In this document: positions 51,567 through 62,226 of the stretch, piece after piece | How the letters are laid out: each line of letters begins with the position of its first letter | Position numbering within the stretch: position 1 is the first letter of the stretch | DNA from: Desulforamulus aeronauticus DSM 10349 | GTDB lineage: Bacteria > Bacillota > Desulfotomaculia > Desulfotomaculales > Desulfotomaculaceae | Assembly (NCBI RefSeq): GCF_900142375.1 | Contig: NZ_FRAR01000027.1 | Location: 1 to 64,000, forward strand | Reading direction: 5' to 3' | DNA: 64,000 nucleotides | Notes under the pieces: generated by a model | What the model saw: only the letters and a program-made list of their open reading frames with translations | The model's database searches: none | Told to the model about the DNA's origin: nothing | Made by a program: the position numbers and the translations under genes

Positions 51567-54500
51567 CTAGGCCAGTCTTTTACGGTCTGGCTTCTCCTCT
51601 AAGGACATGGACAGCAGGCGGGTGACCCCAGCCTCATCCATGGTGACTCCGTAAAGAGTATCCGCCTGTTCCATGGTTCCTTTACGGTGGCTGATGACAA
51701 TAAACTGAACTTCTTCCGAAGTACGAGAAAGGTAATTGGCAAACCGATTTACATTGGCTTCATCCAGTGAAGCTTCGATCTCGTCCAGAACACAGAAGGG
51801 ACTGGGCTTATAGCGTAAGATGGCAAACAGCAGCGCGATGGCCGTCAGTGCCCGTTCTCCTCCAGACAATAAAGACAGATTCTGGTTTTTCTTCCCCGGG
51901 GGACGTGCTGTTATATCGATACCACAGGTAAGGGTATCCCCTTCCGTCAGTGACATGGTTGCACCACCACCCCCAAATAACTGTTGGAATACCACACTGA
52001 AATTCCCATTAATCTCCTGAAAGGCAGTGGTAAATTGACTGGACATCAAGCGGTTTAATTCCTCAATTACTTGTTGTAGAGATTTTTTGCTATCTTCCAA
52101 ATCAGATCTTTGTTGCTGCAAAAATCCGTGTCTCTCACTAACTTCTTGATATTCGGCCTCGGCAGCCGCATTAACAGGTCCAAGAGCTGTAATCTGTTCC
52201 CGTAGTTCAGCCAACTGGCTGCGAGCCTGCCGCTTGCTAGCTACCGCCTCTACTGTTAACTCGGAAGGGTTATGGACTCCCAGTTCTTCTAATCGGGTGG
52301 TTAATAATTCCAGTTCAGTTTGCAGACGGGTCTGCTGCAGTTCCAAATAATGTAATTTATCACTTTTTTGTTGCCAGTGCTGTTGGAACTCTTGTAAGGA
52401 TTCTTCGCATCCTTTGACTGCTGCTATGGCAGCTACCTGCCGACTCTGCTGGTCCTGTAGGGCTTCCTGGGCTGTTGTATGCTGCCCTGTTAATTCCTCT
52501 GCAGCCCGCTCTAACTGTACCTGTTGCTCTTGGAGTTCCCCGGTTCTTTTTCTGGAGTTCTCCAATGATTTTTCCAGAGTGGCCTGGGCCAACTTACGAT
52601 TTCTAATATCCTGCTCCAATCGATCAGCAATTTTTTGTACACCAATTAATTCTTGGCGTAGCTCTGCCTGACGAATCCTCTCCCGGTGGACAACATTCTC
52701 CAATTCAGCCTTTTTCTCCCTGGCTGCTGTCAATTCTTCCTGGGTAACGGCCAACTTAGTCTGCAGTCCAGCAAGTTGCTGCTCAAAATCTGCTAGTTTT
52801 GCGGCGGCCTCTGTTTCTGTCTGGTGCCATTGCTGGAATTCCAGCTCTATACTAGCTTTCTCCCAATGGCCTTCCTCACTACGGCGATTTACTCGGGTTA
52901 AATCTTCCTGAGCCCTGTTTAGCTCCATCTCAGCAGCTTGCAAGGCAAGTCCCAGAGTAACCAGCTGCTCTTGATATTGTTTAAGCTCATGCAGCCCTTG
53001 CTGGTGCAGTTGCTGCCTTTGGGTGACCTGCCCTGTCAATTGGTGGATTTCCTGGTGCAGTTGCTTGACAGTGTTAGCCAATTCATCCCGCTCCCGGCGA
53101 ATATGCAGCATGCCTCCTGTATTTCGGGCCAGCCCACCCCCAGAAAGGGATCCTCCGGGTTGCAACAATTCGCCTGCCAGCGTTACAATACGCACCCGTT
53201 GTTGTAGCCTTCTGGCTACCGTAATAGCATTTTCAATGGTATCTACTACTACCAAACGGCCCATGAGTAATTCCACCACTGAACGGTATTTAGTGTCTAC
53301 CTCTATCAAATTCGCCGCCAGGCCAATGACACCGGTTAATCCCGATGCTTTTTTTTCCCACTCTCCGGCAGGAGTCGGGCGTAAGGAATCCAGGGGCAGA
53401 AAGGTAGCTCTGCCTAAACCATGCCTCTTAAGATATTCGATGGCTTCTTTGGCCTGGGAGGAAGTTTCGCAAACCAGGTTCTGCAAGGCTCCACCCAGAG
53501 CCGCTTCCATGGCTGTTTCAAAACCCTTCGGAACCCTGATGATATCTGCTACCGCCCCGCACAAACCGCTGATCCGTTCTCTGCCTTGTTCTGCGGCTTT
53601 TAGCAATTCCCTTACCGGTTTCATAAAACCACTGTGAGAGCTAAGGTTTTCCTCCAAAACCTTAAGTCGTGAATGTTTGGCCACCATTTCTTCCTTTTTG
53701 ACAGCCAGTTTACTTTGCAAAGCAGCCAACTCATGTTCTATTTGCTTAATCTCTTCTTCCTGAAGTAGCTTTTGCGATTTTAGTTGTTCATTTTTGTTGG
53801 TAAGCTCTGCTGCCTGAGCGCTGGCACCTTGAATGGCCCTTTGAAGTGCTGCTTCGTTTTCCTTAGCTTCTTCTTCGCGTTTTTCTAAATGTTTAAGGCG
53901 CCCCGCTAGTTGTTCTTTACGATCCGAGGCTTGTTGCTTACTATTTCGTTGATTAGCCACCAGATTCAATTGATCAATTAATTCTGTGTTCAGATTTTGG
54001 AATAATTCTTGCTTTTCCTCCAGCTGTTTCTCCAACTGTTGTAGTACTTCATCTTCGGTGGAGGTTTTTTCTACCCAGACCTCTGCCTGTAGTTTGTTCA
54101 ATTTCTCCTGTTCCGCTGCCAACTCTAAAGTAACGCCCTGTAAAACTTCTCTGGTTTCGTCAAGTTCATTTATCATTCTCTGCTGTTCAGCAGCGTGATT
54201 GCCTAGTTGTTCTTGAATCAAAGCCTTTTGACTACTATTCTTCTCTTTTGCCGATTCAATGGTGAAAAGATGTTCCCTAGCCTGAACAATTTGGTTTTCA
54301 ACAATTTGCAAAAAGTTTCTAGCTTGTTCCAGTCGCTCCTGTAAAGCCGGGCGTTCATCTACAAAATCTGCTTTTACTTGCTGTAATTGCTGGGCAATAT
54401 CTGCTGCCTTGGTTTGCAGATCGTCCCACTCTCTTTTATAAAGGGATAATTCTACCCGCCAGGCCTGGCTTTGTAGTGTATTATACAATTTTGCCTGCTC

Positions 54501-55127
54501 TGCTTGCGCGGCCAGTGGCTCTAAGCGGCTGCCCAGTTCATGTATGATATCAGAAACTCTATTTAAATCCTGCTCTGCAGAGGATAATTTTCGTAAGGCC
54601 TCTTCTTTACGATGGCGATATTTGACAATGCCGGCCGCTTCCTCAATGATATGTCTTCTTTCTTCGGGCCTGCTGCTCAAAATCTCATCTACTTTACCCT
54701 GCCCGATAAGAGAGTAGGCCCCGCGGCCTAATCCAGTATCCATAAAAAGAGCTTGGATATCCTTTAGCCTGCAGGGCACCTTATTGATTAAGTATTCACT
54801 TTCACCAGAACGATAAAGCCGCCTGGTAACCGCTATCTCCCCGTAGGGCAGAGAAAACAGTTTAGCGGTATTGTCCAGTGTTAAGGTTACTTCCGCCATT
54901 CCTACAGCTTTACGTTTGTCGCTGCCGGCAAAAATAACATCCTCCATGCGGGAACCCCTAAGCGAGGAAGCCCGCTGCTCCCCCAAACACCAACTAATGG
55001 CATCAGAAATATTACTTTTCCCACTGCCGTTGGGACCTACAACCACAGACAAGCCCGAGTGCAATTCCAACTTAATACGGTCGCCAAAGGACTTAAAACC
55101 CTGTATATCAACTCTTTTTAAACACAA
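51567..55127 (-). CDS. smc: Chromosome segregation protein SMC
   Basis: A 1186-residue SMC ATPase, the usual length. Head part one has FKSFGD and Walker A VVVGPNGSGKSN (about 28-39), then Q-loop SWCLGEQRASSLRGS. Two long coiled coils (about 165-500 and 675-1020) flank the hinge (about 505-660, SGLCGAVADIIRVPKGFETAMEAALGG in part). Head part two has the signature LSLLSGGERALTAIALLFAI and Walker B SPFCVLDEIEASLDEANVNRF. It compacts and segregates the chromosome with ScpAB. Follows rnc by 27 bp in the conserved order. Confidence 0.97.
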   Translation of the reverse strand: MCLKRVDIQGFKSFGDRIKLELHSGLSVVVGPNGSGKSNISDAISWCLGEQRASSLRGSRMEDVIFAGSDKRKAVGMAEVTLTLDNTAKLFSLPYGEIAVTRRLYRSGESEYLINKVPCRLKDIQALFMDTGLGRGAYSLIGQGKVDEILSSRPEERRHIIEEAAGIVKYRHRKEEALRKLSSAEQDLNRVSDIIHELGSRLEPLAAQAEQAKLYNTLQSQAWRVELSLYKREWDDLQTKAADIAQQLQQVKADFVDERPALQERLEQARNFLQIVENQIVQAREHLFTIESAKEKNSSQKALIQEQLGNHAAEQQRMINELDETREVLQGVTLELAAEQEKLNKLQAEVWVEKTSTEDEVLQQLEKQLEEKQELFQNLNTELIDQLNLVANQRNSKQQASDRKEQLAGRLKHLEKREEEAKENEAALQRAIQGASAQAAELTNKNEQLKSQKLLQEEEIKQIEHELAALQSKLAVKKEEMVAKHSRLKVLEENLSSHSGFMKPVRELLKAAEQGRERISGLCGAVADIIRVPKGFETAMEAALGGALQNLVCETSSQAKEAIEYLKRHGLGRATFLPLDSLRPTPAGEWEKKASGLTGVIGLAANLIEVDTKYRSVVELLMGRLVVVDTIENAITVARRLQQRVRIVTLAGELLQPGGSLSGGGLARNTGGMLHIRRERDELANTVKQLHQEIHQLTGQVTQRQQLHQQGLHELKQYQEQLVTLGLALQAAEMELNRAQEDLTRVNRRSEEGHWEKASIELEFQQWHQTETEAAAKLADFEQQLAGLQTKLAVTQEELTAAREKKAELENVVHRERIRQAELRQELIGVQKIADRLEQDIRNRKLAQATLEKSLENSRKRTGELQEQQVQLERAAEELTGQHTTAQEALQDQQSRQVAAIAAVKGCEESLQEFQQHWQQKSDKLHYLELQQTRLQTELELLTTRLEELGVHNPSELTVEAVASKRQARSQLAELREQITALGPVNAAAEAEYQEVSERHGFLQQQRSDLEDSKKSLQQVIEELNRLMSSQFTTAFQEINGNFSVVFQQLFGGGGATMSLTEGDTLTCGIDITARPPGKKNQNLSLLSGGERALTAIALLFAILRYKPSPFCVLDEIEASLDEANVNRFANYLSRTSEEVQFIVISHRKGTMEQADTLYGVTMDEAGVTRLLSMSLEEKPDRKRLA

Positions 55128-55154
55128 TGTCTCCTGCCCCCTGTTGTCCGCCGA

Positions 55155-55901
55155 TTACTTGTTGCCCCCGTTCTGTCTGGAAGCATTTTTAAACGATTCA
55201 AGTCTGCTAAAGGCATCTTTGGCAGCCCGCTGCTCCGCTTCTTTCTTAGAGTGACCACTGCCTTTACCAATAATCTCCCCACGGTATAAAATACCCGCTG
55301 TGAAGGTCTTATCATGGTCGGGACCCGTTTCGTTCATAATCATATACGTTACAGGTTCCGGTGAGGTTTGCTGTAAGATTTCCTGCAGCTCCGTTTTATA
55401 ATCCCGATCCAGCCTACCGGCCACCACATCCTCTAGAATGGGATTTAGGCAATGTAGAACAAAAGTTCTTGTCACCTCTAAACCCTGATCTAAATAAACA
55501 GCACCTAACAAAGCTTCAAAGGCATCAGCCAGTATGGATGACCGCTCCCTGCCGCCGGAGCGCTCTTCACCACGCCCCATGCGCAAAGAACGCCCTAAGT
55601 CCAACCCTCGGGAAACTTTGGCTAAGGAGGGTTCACAAACAGTTGCTGCTCTCATCTTCGTCAGTTCGCCTTCGGTACGTTCCGGGAAGGATTTATACAG
55701 ATGCTCGCTGACAATAAGTTCTAAAACAGCATCGCCAAGGAATTCCAACCTTTGGTTATGAGATAAACCGTGTCCCCTGCTCTCATGAACGCAGGAACTG
55801 TGTGTTAGAGCCTGCAGCAGCAGGGACGGCTGGTGCCAGTGGAAGCCCAGTCTATGTTTTAACCGATTTAATTGTTCATCCTGCTTTGACAAATGGATCA
55901 C
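55155..55901 (-). CDS. rnc: Ribonuclease III
   Basis: A 248-residue RNase III. The catalytic domain has the signature NQRLEFLGDAVLELIVSEHLY and the downstream DAFEALLGAVYLDQGLE metal-site helix; the C-terminal dsRBD (about 168-240) reads DYKTELQEILQQ...GKGSGHSKKEAEQRAAKDAF. It cleaves double-stranded RNA in rRNA processing and mRNA turnover. Confidence 0.96.
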   Translation of the reverse strand: MIHLSKQDEQLNRLKHRLGFHWHQPSLLLQALTHSSCVHESRGHGLSHNQRLEFLGDAVLELIVSEHLYKSFPERTEGELTKMRAATVCEPSLAKVSRGLDLGRSLRMGRGEERSGGRERSSILADAFEALLGAVYLDQGLEVTRTFVLHCLNPILEDVVAGRLDRDYKTELQEILQQTSPEPVTYMIMNETGPDHDKTFTAGILYRGEIIGKGSGHSKKEAEQRAAKDAFSRLESFKNASRQNGGNK

Positions 55902-55908
55902 CTGAAAT

Positions 55909-57150
55909 CTATGGAATAAACTTTCTAAAGGCTAGCGTAACGTTATGACCGCCAAACCCAAAGGAGTTGGAGATGGCCACATCAACGTTCATCTGACGAG
56001 CATGGTGCGGCACAAAATCCAGATCACACTGAGGATCGGGGTTTTCTAAATTAATCGTAGGGGGAACCAAACCATCTCTAATGGCCAAAACCGAGGCAAT
56101 TCCTTCAATGGCACCGGCAGCACCCAACATGTGACCAGTCATGGATTTGGTGGAAGAAACCACTAACTTGTAGGCATGTTCACCAAATACTTTTTTAATG
56201 GCACCCACTTCAGCCACATCTCCCACCGGGGTAGAAGTACCGTGAGCATTAATATATTGTACATCCTCTGGTTTTAGATTGCCGTCTTTTAGTGCCATTT
56301 CCATGGCACCAATGGCTCCGGAACCCTCTGGGTCCGGGGCAGTAATGTGGTAAGCATCGCAGGTACTGCCATAGCCGACAATTTCTGCGTAAATGTTAGC
56401 ACCCCGTTTTTGAGCATGTTCCAAGGTTTCCAACACCATAACGGCCGCACCTTCACCCATTACAAAACCATTCCGGTCGACATCAAAGGGCCGACTGGCT
56501 TTCTCGGGTTCCTCATTATTGGTGGACATCGCTTTCGCAGCACAAAAACCGGCCACTGCCAGCGGAGTAATCGGTGCTTCGGTACCCCCGCTGATCACGA
56601 CCTCTGCATTGCCCCGTTGAATGAGTTTAAAGGCATCACCAATGGCATTGCCACTGGAGGCACAGGCGGTAATGGTGGTAATGTTAGGGCCTTTCAAGCC
56701 AAATTTAATGGCAATTTGACCCGCTGCCATGTTGGCAATCATCATCGGAATGAGGAACGGGCTAATTCTGCTAGGCCCCCGGTTGACCAAGACTTTACAT
56801 TGCTCCTCAAAGGTTTCCATGCCACCAATGCCGGAGCCAATAATCACACCGGTACGATCCTTATCAAGGGCTTCCATATCCAGAGCAGCATCTTCAATGG
56901 CCATTGCGGCGGCCACCACACCGTATTGGGAAAACTTATCCATCCGGCGTGCTTCTTTTTTATCTAAATACCGAGAAAAGTCAAAATCTTTAACCTCTCC
57001 CGCAATTTGCGTACTGAATTCGGACGGGTCAAACCTGGTTATTCTAGCAATTCCAGACACTCCGTTGGTCAGAGCGTTCCAGAACTTGTCCAGCCCGGTA
57101 CCCAGGGGAGAGATAACTCCCATGCCGGTTATCACAACCCGTTTAGACAA
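55909..57150 (-). CDS. fabF: 3-oxoacyl-ACP synthase II
   Basis: A 413-residue condensing enzyme with the Cys-His-His triad: Cys163 in [13 protein letters not shown], His in [12 protein letters not shown] (about 305) and His in [12 protein letters not shown] (about 340), plus [10 protein letters not shown] near the end. It elongates acyl-ACP with malonyl-ACP. Lies 113 bp after acpP. Confidence 0.96.
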   Translation of the reverse strand: MSKRVVITGMGVISPLGTGLDKFWNALTNGVSGIARITRFDPSEFSTQIAGEVKDFDFSRYLDKKEARRMDKFSQYGVVAAAMAIEDAALDMEALDKDRTGVIIGSGIGGMETFEEQCKVLVNRGPSRISPFLIPMMIANMAAGQIAIKFGLKGPNITTITACASSGNAIGDAFKLIQRGNAEVVISGGTEAPITPLAVAGFCAAKAMSTNNEEPEKASRPFDVDRNGFVMGEGAAVMVLETLEHAQKRGANIYAEIVGYGSTCDAYHITAPDPEGSGAIGAMEMALKDGNLKPEDVQYINAHGTSTPVGDVAEVGAIKKVFGEHAYKLVVSSTKSMTGHMLGAAGAIEGIASVLAIRDGLVPPTINLENPDPQCDLDFVPHHARQMNVDVAISNSFGFGGHNVTLAFRKFIP

Positions 57151-57263
57151 AATAATTTCCTCCTTACGTTAGAAAAGCTGATTATGCTTACTATTTAGAA
57201 AGCTAATTATGTGAGTTGAGAAAAAGTCCCGGTATAAAAAATGCCGGGACTTTAACCATCGTA

Positions 57264-57494
57264 TTACTGGCGGTCCTGAATAAATTTAACGGCATCGCCT
57301 ACGGTGCGAATTTTTTCTGCCTCTTCATCGGGAATTTCGAGACCAAACTCTTCTTCCAAAGCCATTACTAGCTCCACGATATCAAGAGAATCAGCACCCA
57401 GATCATCAACAAAGGAAGCTTCCATAGCCACCTCAGACTCTTCCACACCCAGTTGATCTACAATAATTGCTTTAACCTTATCAAAAGTTGCCAA
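57264..57494 (-). CDS. acpP: Acyl carrier protein
   Basis: A 76-residue ACP with the phosphopantetheine serine in [18 protein letters not shown] (Ser36). It carries growing acyl chains between the Fab enzymes encoded around it. I choose TTG 57494 (giving MATFDKVK...) because the length and N-terminus are typical and GGAGGGG lies upstream; the frame is open 9 codons more. Confidence 0.95.
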   Translation of the reverse strand: MATFDKVKAIIVDQLGVEESEVAMEASFVDDLGADSLDIVELVMALEEEFGLEIPDEEAEKIRTVGDAVKFIQDRQ

Positions 57495-57567
57495 CTCATT
57501 CACCCCCCTCCGGGATATCATCTATTTTTATCATGAATTCAAATCGAGGAAAAACTAACCCTCGAAG

Positions 57568-58311
57568 CTACATTACAATGCCACCGTCCACCGCGATAAC
57601 CTGCCCAGTGATGTAGCCACAAAAATCGCTGGCCAGAAAAGCTACCAGACTAGCCACATCTTCCGGTTTACCCAACCGGTTTAAAGCGATACTGGCAGTC
57701 ATCTTCTCGCGGGCTTCGGCACTAAGTTGCTCAGTCATATCTGTCATAATAAAGCCCGGTGCCACAGCATTGACAGTAATATTTCTGGGTCCCAACTCCT
57801 TGGCCATGCTCTTGGTGAGGCCAATCAGACCCGCCTTGGCAGCGGCATAGTTAGCTTGGCCGGCGTTACCGTGTAAACCAACAACGGAAGAAACATTGAT
57901 AATGCGTCCATAGCGTGCTTTCACCATTGAACGAGACACGGCTTTAATGGAATTAAAGGCAGATTTGAGGTTCACTTGCAGGACGGTATCCCAGTCCTCC
58001 TCTTTCATTCTCAGGATTAGGTTATCCCTGGTAATCCCGGCATTATTCACTAGAATGTCCACCTTGCCGAATTCAGCCAGGGTTGCATCTACCATCCCTT
58101 GAACCTGGCTGGTATCGGATACATCCGCCTGATACACCATAGCCCGGCGACCCAATTGACGAATCGCTGCAGCAGTTTCTTCGGCAGCATCGGCCCGACC
58201 GGCATAGTTTACGACAATGTCAGCCTGCGCACCAGCCATGGCCAGAGCGATGGCTTTGCCAATACCACGGGAAGCTCCGGTGACAATGGCAACTTTACCA
58301 TTCAGAAACAT
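57568..58311 (-). CDS. fabG: 3-oxoacyl-ACP reductase
   Basis: A 247-residue short-chain dehydrogenase: cofactor loop VTGASRGIGKAIA, NNAGITRD, catalytic Ser in INVSSVVGLHGN, Tyr and Lys in QANYAAAKAGLIG, and the C-terminal YITGQVIAVDGG. It reduces 3-oxoacyl-ACP with NADPH. ATG 58311 (AAGGAGG upstream) lies right at the fabD stop. Confidence 0.96.
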   Translation of the reverse strand: MFLNGKVAIVTGASRGIGKAIALAMAGAQADIVVNYAGRADAAEETAAAIRQLGRRAMVYQADVSDTSQVQGMVDATLAEFGKVDILVNNAGITRDNLILRMKEEDWDTVLQVNLKSAFNSIKAVSRSMVKARYGRIINVSSVVGLHGNAGQANYAAAKAGLIGLTKSMAKELGPRNITVNAVAPGFIMTDMTEQLSAEAREKMTASIALNRLGKPEDVASLVAFLASDFCGYITGQVIAVDGGIVM

Positions 58312-58312
58312 T

Positions 58313-59257
58313 TTAGCCAACCTCCTTGAACAGTGCAAGGACTTTTTCCAAGCTTGCCAAATCTTCTACATTACCAGTAGTTATTTCCTTGCTAATTTTC
58401 TTGATGAGACCACCCAAAACCTTCCCCGGTCCAATCTCGATCATGGTAGTGATCCCCTGGGCAGCCATCTTTTCTACACTATCTTCCCAAAGTACCGCTC
58501 CAGAAATTTGATGCACCAGGGAATCTCTGATTTCTGATGCTGCCTGCACCGTACCGGCACTTACATTGGCAATCACCGGTACGGTGGGGCTGTTAATAGT
58601 AATTTGTTCTAAAGCCTCGGCTAACCTTTCACCCGCAGGCTTCATTAAACTGGAATGGAAGGGACCACTGACAGCCAATTCAATGGCTCGTTTAGCCCCA
58701 GCCTGGCGGCATAACTCCATGGCCTGTTGCAGGGCAGCCTTTTCTCCGGCTATCACCACCTGCCCCGGGCAGTTAAAATTAACGGGCTCCACCACGCCTA
58801 AGGTCGCCGCCTCCTGACAGCAGGTGATAACCTTGGGCCGTGCCAAACCGAGAATGGCAGCCATTCCTCCTGAACCAGCGGGGGCAGCCTCTTGCATAAA
58901 GCGTCCCCTTTGACGAACCACCTGCACAGCCCCGGTAAACTGTAGAGCACCGGCAGCCACCAGCGCGGAGTACTCCCCAAGGCTGTGGCCAGCCATAAGC
59001 TCTGGTGTTACTCCACCTTCCTGCTGCAGCACCCTAAGAGCACCCACACTTACAGCCAAAATTGCCGGCTGAGTATTCACAGTACTGTTTAATTCTTCTG
59101 CCGGTCCCTCAAAGCACATTTGGCTAAGCCTAAAACCTAGGGCATCGTCTGCTTCCTCTAAAGTCTGCCGGAAGATCGAAAAATTATCATATAATTCCCG
59201 GCCCATACCCACTGTTTGAGACCCTTGACCGGGGAAAACAAAGGCAATTTTAGACAA
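58313..59257 (-). CDS. fabD: Malonyl-CoA:ACP transacylase
   Basis: A 314-residue acyltransferase: [14 protein letters not shown] at the N-terminus, nucleophile Ser92 in [11 protein letters not shown], the Arg in [11 protein letters not shown], and the catalytic His in SGPFHSSLM. It loads malonyl groups onto ACP. Between fabK and fabG, with tight spacing. Confidence 0.95.
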   Translation of the reverse strand: MSKIAFVFPGQGSQTVGMGRELYDNFSIFRQTLEEADDALGFRLSQMCFEGPAEELNSTVNTQPAILAVSVGALRVLQQEGGVTPELMAGHSLGEYSALVAAGALQFTGAVQVVRQRGRFMQEAAPAGSGGMAAILGLARPKVITCCQEAATLGVVEPVNFNCPGQVVIAGEKAALQQAMELCRQAGAKRAIELAVSGPFHSSLMKPAGERLAEALEQITINSPTVPVIANVSAGTVQAASEIRDSLVHQISGAVLWEDSVEKMAAQGITTMIEIGPGKVLGGLIKKISKEITTGNVEDLASLEKVLALFKEVG

Positions 59258-59260
59258 TCC

Positions 59261-60208
59261 CTAGAACTCCCCTCTGCCCAACCGGTTCAATACAAGCTCA
59301 GCACCGGTCATAATATCCTTAATAATGTCGTTAGCAGGTTCAACTCTTTTAATCATACTGCAGATTTGGCCGGCCATTACGGAACCTTCCTGTATTTCTC
59401 CTTCCACCATAGCCATACGCAGTCGCCCTACACCCATCTGCTCCAGTTCTTCTACTGGAGCCCCCTGGCGTTCTCTTTCTTCAAATTGTTTAGCCAGTTT
59501 ATTGCGTATGATCCGTACCGGATGACCCGTGGTTCGACCGGTTACAATAGTATCACGATCTTTAGCCTTAATGAGCAGTTCCTTAACGTTATCATGAATG
59601 GTACATTCGGTGGCACTCATAAACCGGGTACCCATCTGAATTCCCTGAGCACCTAAAGCCAGGGCTGCAATGAGACCCCTGCCATCAAAGAAACCACCGG
59701 CAGCAATAACCGGAATCTCTACTGCATCAACCACCTGGGGCACCAAAGGCATGGTGGATAATTCCCCAATGTGTCCACCGGATTCACCGCCTTCTGCAAT
59801 AACGGCATCCACACCGGCTTTAGCCATCCGTTGGGCCAAAGCTACGGAGGGAATTACCGGGATGACCCGGGTACCCACTTCCTTTAACCTGGGAATAAAC
59901 TTGCCCGGGTTACCGGCACCGGTGGTAACCACTGGAACCCTTTCTCGTATAATTAACTCCATATTCTGTTCAGCAAAGGGAGACATAAGCATAACGTTAA
60001 CACCAAAGGGTTTCTTAGTGATGCTTTTGGCCTTTTTGATTTGCTCTTCCAACCATTCCGTAGGAGCATGTCCGGCACCGATCACACCCAGTCCCCCTGC
60101 TTCAGATACTGCCGCTGCCAGTTCGGCAGTGGAGACCCAAGCCATGCCACCTTGTAAAATGGGGTATTCAATTCCCAATAAATTACACAGGTTGGTTTTC
60201 AGTTTCAT
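59261..60208 (-). CDS. fabK: Enoyl-ACP reductase II (FMN-dependent)
   Basis: A 315-residue FMN barrel protein of the NPD/FabK family: NLLGIEYPILQGGMAWVS, GVNVMLMSPFAEQN, VIAEGGESGGHIGE (catalytic His), and IPVIAAGGFFDGRGLIAALALGAQGIQMGTRF (cited: AAGGFFDGRGLIAALALGA). It replaces FabI for the final reduction in fatty acid elongation. ATG 60208 with GGGAGGGAG upstream. Confidence 0.94.
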   Translation of the reverse strand: MKLKTNLCNLLGIEYPILQGGMAWVSTAELAAAVSEAGGLGVIGAGHAPTEWLEEQIKKAKSITKKPFGVNVMLMSPFAEQNMELIIRERVPVVTTGAGNPGKFIPRLKEVGTRVIPVIPSVALAQRMAKAGVDAVIAEGGESGGHIGELSTMPLVPQVVDAVEIPVIAAGGFFDGRGLIAALALGAQGIQMGTRFMSATECTIHDNVKELLIKAKDRDTIVTGRTTGHPVRIIRNKLAKQFEERERQGAPVEELEQMGVGRLRMAMVEGEIQEGSVMAGQICSMIKRVEPANDIIKDIMTGAELVLNRLGRGEF

Positions 60209-61218
60209 TATTCTCCCTCCCTTAAATTCCATTTTAGTACCACTCCGGCGGCAGTAAGACCTGCTCCGAAAGCTACCATCAAAACGCGATCTCCGTACTT
60301 CACACGTCCGGTTTTCACGGCTTCATCCAAAGCCAGAGGAATGGTAGCTGCTGAGGTATTACCATACCGATCCAGATTAACCAGCACTTTATCCATTGGC
60401 ACGGATAGTTTTTTAGCTGCGTGTTCAATAATTCTTATATTGGCTTGATGCGGAATTAATAAATCGATATCAGATAATTGCATATTAGCTGCGCTTAATA
60501 CATTAAGGGACGCCTCTTCCATTACTTTTACGGCATAGCGGAAAACCTCTTTACCGTTCATATGGACCGTGTGTAATTTTTGTTCCACGGTAATGGGATC
60601 TGCTGGCATTTTACTGCCCCCCGCAGGGATATACAAATGCCCCCAACCGGAACCCTCGGCACTTAGCTTGCTGGCCAGTATCCCTTCCCCAGGACCCACA
60701 GGACCGACCACCACAGCACCGGCTCCGTCTCCAAAAAGAACACAGGTATTCCGGTCTTCCCAATCAAGCACCTTGGAGAGAACCTCCGCCCCAATGACCA
60801 AGACACGTTTCATGGCTCCGGTAGCCACAAATTGAGAAGCAACAACCAACCCGTAGTTAAAACCACTGCAACCGGCTTCTAAATCAAAGGCCCCGGCATT
60901 ATAGGCGCCTAATTCATCCTGCACCAAACAAGCCCCGGCTGGAATAAGCATATCTTTAGAACAACTGGCGAGCATAATCAAATCCAGTTCCTCGGGCTTC
61001 ACCCCCGCATGTTCCAAAGCTCTGCGTCCGGCAATAGCTGCTAAATCTGAGGTTGATTGACTTGGGTCGGCAATTCTTCTTTCTTTGATACCAGATCGTG
61101 TACGAATCCACTCGTCACTGGTATCCACCATATTTTCTAACTCTTTATTGGTGAGTATCCGTTCAGGCACGTAACTACCTACCCCTAGAATGCCGGCCTG
61201 AATCAGGTGATTGGGCAT
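60208..61218 (-). CDS. fabH: 3-oxoacyl-ACP synthase III
   Basis: A 336-residue initiating condensing enzyme with Cys117 in DLEAGCSGFNYGL, His in LIPHQANIRIIEHA and Asn in DRYGNTSAATIPLAL. It joins acetyl- or branched acyl-CoA to malonyl-ACP, so it sets the chain primer. Directly follows plsX (stop at 61219). Confidence 0.96.
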   Translation of the reverse strand: MPNHLIQAGILGVGSYVPERILTNKELENMVDTSDEWIRTRSGIKERRIADPSQSTSDLAAIAGRRALEHAGVKPEELDLIMLASCSKDMLIPAGACLVQDELGAYNAGAFDLEAGCSGFNYGLVVASQFVATGAMKRVLVIGAEVLSKVLDWEDRNTCVLFGDGAGAVVVGPVGPGEGILASKLSAEGSGWGHLYIPAGGSKMPADPITVEQKLHTVHMNGKEVFRYAVKVMEEASLNVLSAANMQLSDIDLLIPHQANIRIIEHAAKKLSVPMDKVLVNLDRYGNTSAATIPLALDEAVKTGRVKYGDRVLMVAFGAGLTAAGVVLKWNLREGE

Positions 61219-62226
61219 CTAAGCTTCTACCCCCTTGACAACATCTTTCTCGATAGCTGATTTAATAGCTGGAACTAACCCCTGTTCTACGGTTTCCTTA
61301 GCCACACGTACCGCATTTTTAATAGCTCTGGCCCGGGAACTACCATGGCTGATGACGGACACCCCGTCTACACCCAGCAGCGGTGCTCCACCGTATTCGG
61401 CATAGTCCATACGCCTTTTAAATCCACCCATCAGATGCATAATACGTTCACGGCCAATAACATCTTCCATTCTTCCCAATTCTTGCTGAAACATCCCCAG
61501 AATCATCATGGCTAAGCCTTCAGCAGACTTCAGGATAACATTTCCTACAAAACCATCGCAAACAGCCACATCGCTGCTGCCCAGGAAGAGGTCTCTTCCC
61601 TCTACATTACCCACAAAATTCACGCTGCTGTCCTGCAAGAGTTTATAGGTTGCCAGCGTTACTTCATTACCTTTGCTTTCTTCCGAACCAATATTAACCA
61701 ATCCTACTCTGGGAGAGGGCAGTCCTAATACCTTTTCTGCATATAAGGAACCCATGACAGCAAATTGTTTTAAATGCTGGGAACGGCAATCAACATTGGC
61801 ACCGGCATCTAATAACACCAATACCCCTTTAGCTGTGGGAAGCAGCGTACTGATAGCCGGGCGATCTACTCCGGTAATACGGCCTAGAATAAATAAGGAA
61901 GAGGCCATTTGGGCACCCGTGCTACCGGCAGATACCACAGCGGCTGCAGCACCCTCTTTGACCAACTGTGTAGCCACCACGATCGATGAGTTTTTCTTTT
62001 TTCGGATGGCACTTACCGGATGCTCATCCATCCCCACTACTTCTGGAGCATGCACAATGGAGATATGTTCTCCTACCCCTTCGCCATCTAATTCCTTTAG
62101 AATTTTCTCTTCGTGACCAACCAAAATAATATGAACACCTAATTCATGGGCAGCATCCCGGGCACCGCGGACAATCTCCATCGGTGCATGATCTCCTCCC
62201 ATGGCATCCAAAGCAATTCTTATCAC
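61219..62226 (-). CDS. plsX: Phosphate acyltransferase PlsX
   Basis: A 335-residue enzyme with IALDAMGGDHAPMEIVRGA, SAIRKKKNSSIVVA, SAGSTGAQM, and GVDGVSVISHGSS. It makes acyl phosphate from acyl-ACP for phospholipid synthesis (with PlsY). The start overlaps the fapR stop by 4 bp. Confidence 0.96.
   Translation of the reverse strand: MIRIALDAMGGDHAPMEIVRGARDAAHELGVHIILVGHEEKILKELDGEGVGEHISIVHAPEVVGMDEHPVSAIRKKKNSSIVVATQLVKEGAAAAVVSAGSTGAQMASSLFILGRITGVDRPAISTLLPTAKGVLVLLDAGANVDCRSQHLKQFAVMGSLYAEKVLGLPSPRVGLVNIGSEESKGNEVTLATYKLLQDSSVNFVGNVEGRDLFLGSSDVAVCDGFVGNVILKSAEGLAMMILGMFQQELGRMEDVIGRERIMHLMGGFKRRMDYAEYGGAPLLGVDGVSVISHGSSRARAIKNAVRVAKETVEQGLVPAIKSAIEKDVVKGVEA

Noticed and set aside
53023-53637. 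204-codon plus-strand frame opposite smc
   Set aside because: Antisense to the SMC hinge region; Ser/Pro/Arg-rich translation typical of a shadow frame.
56347-56967. 206-codon plus-strand frame opposite fabF
   Set aside because: No start signals, and fabF on the other strand is complete and unmistakable.
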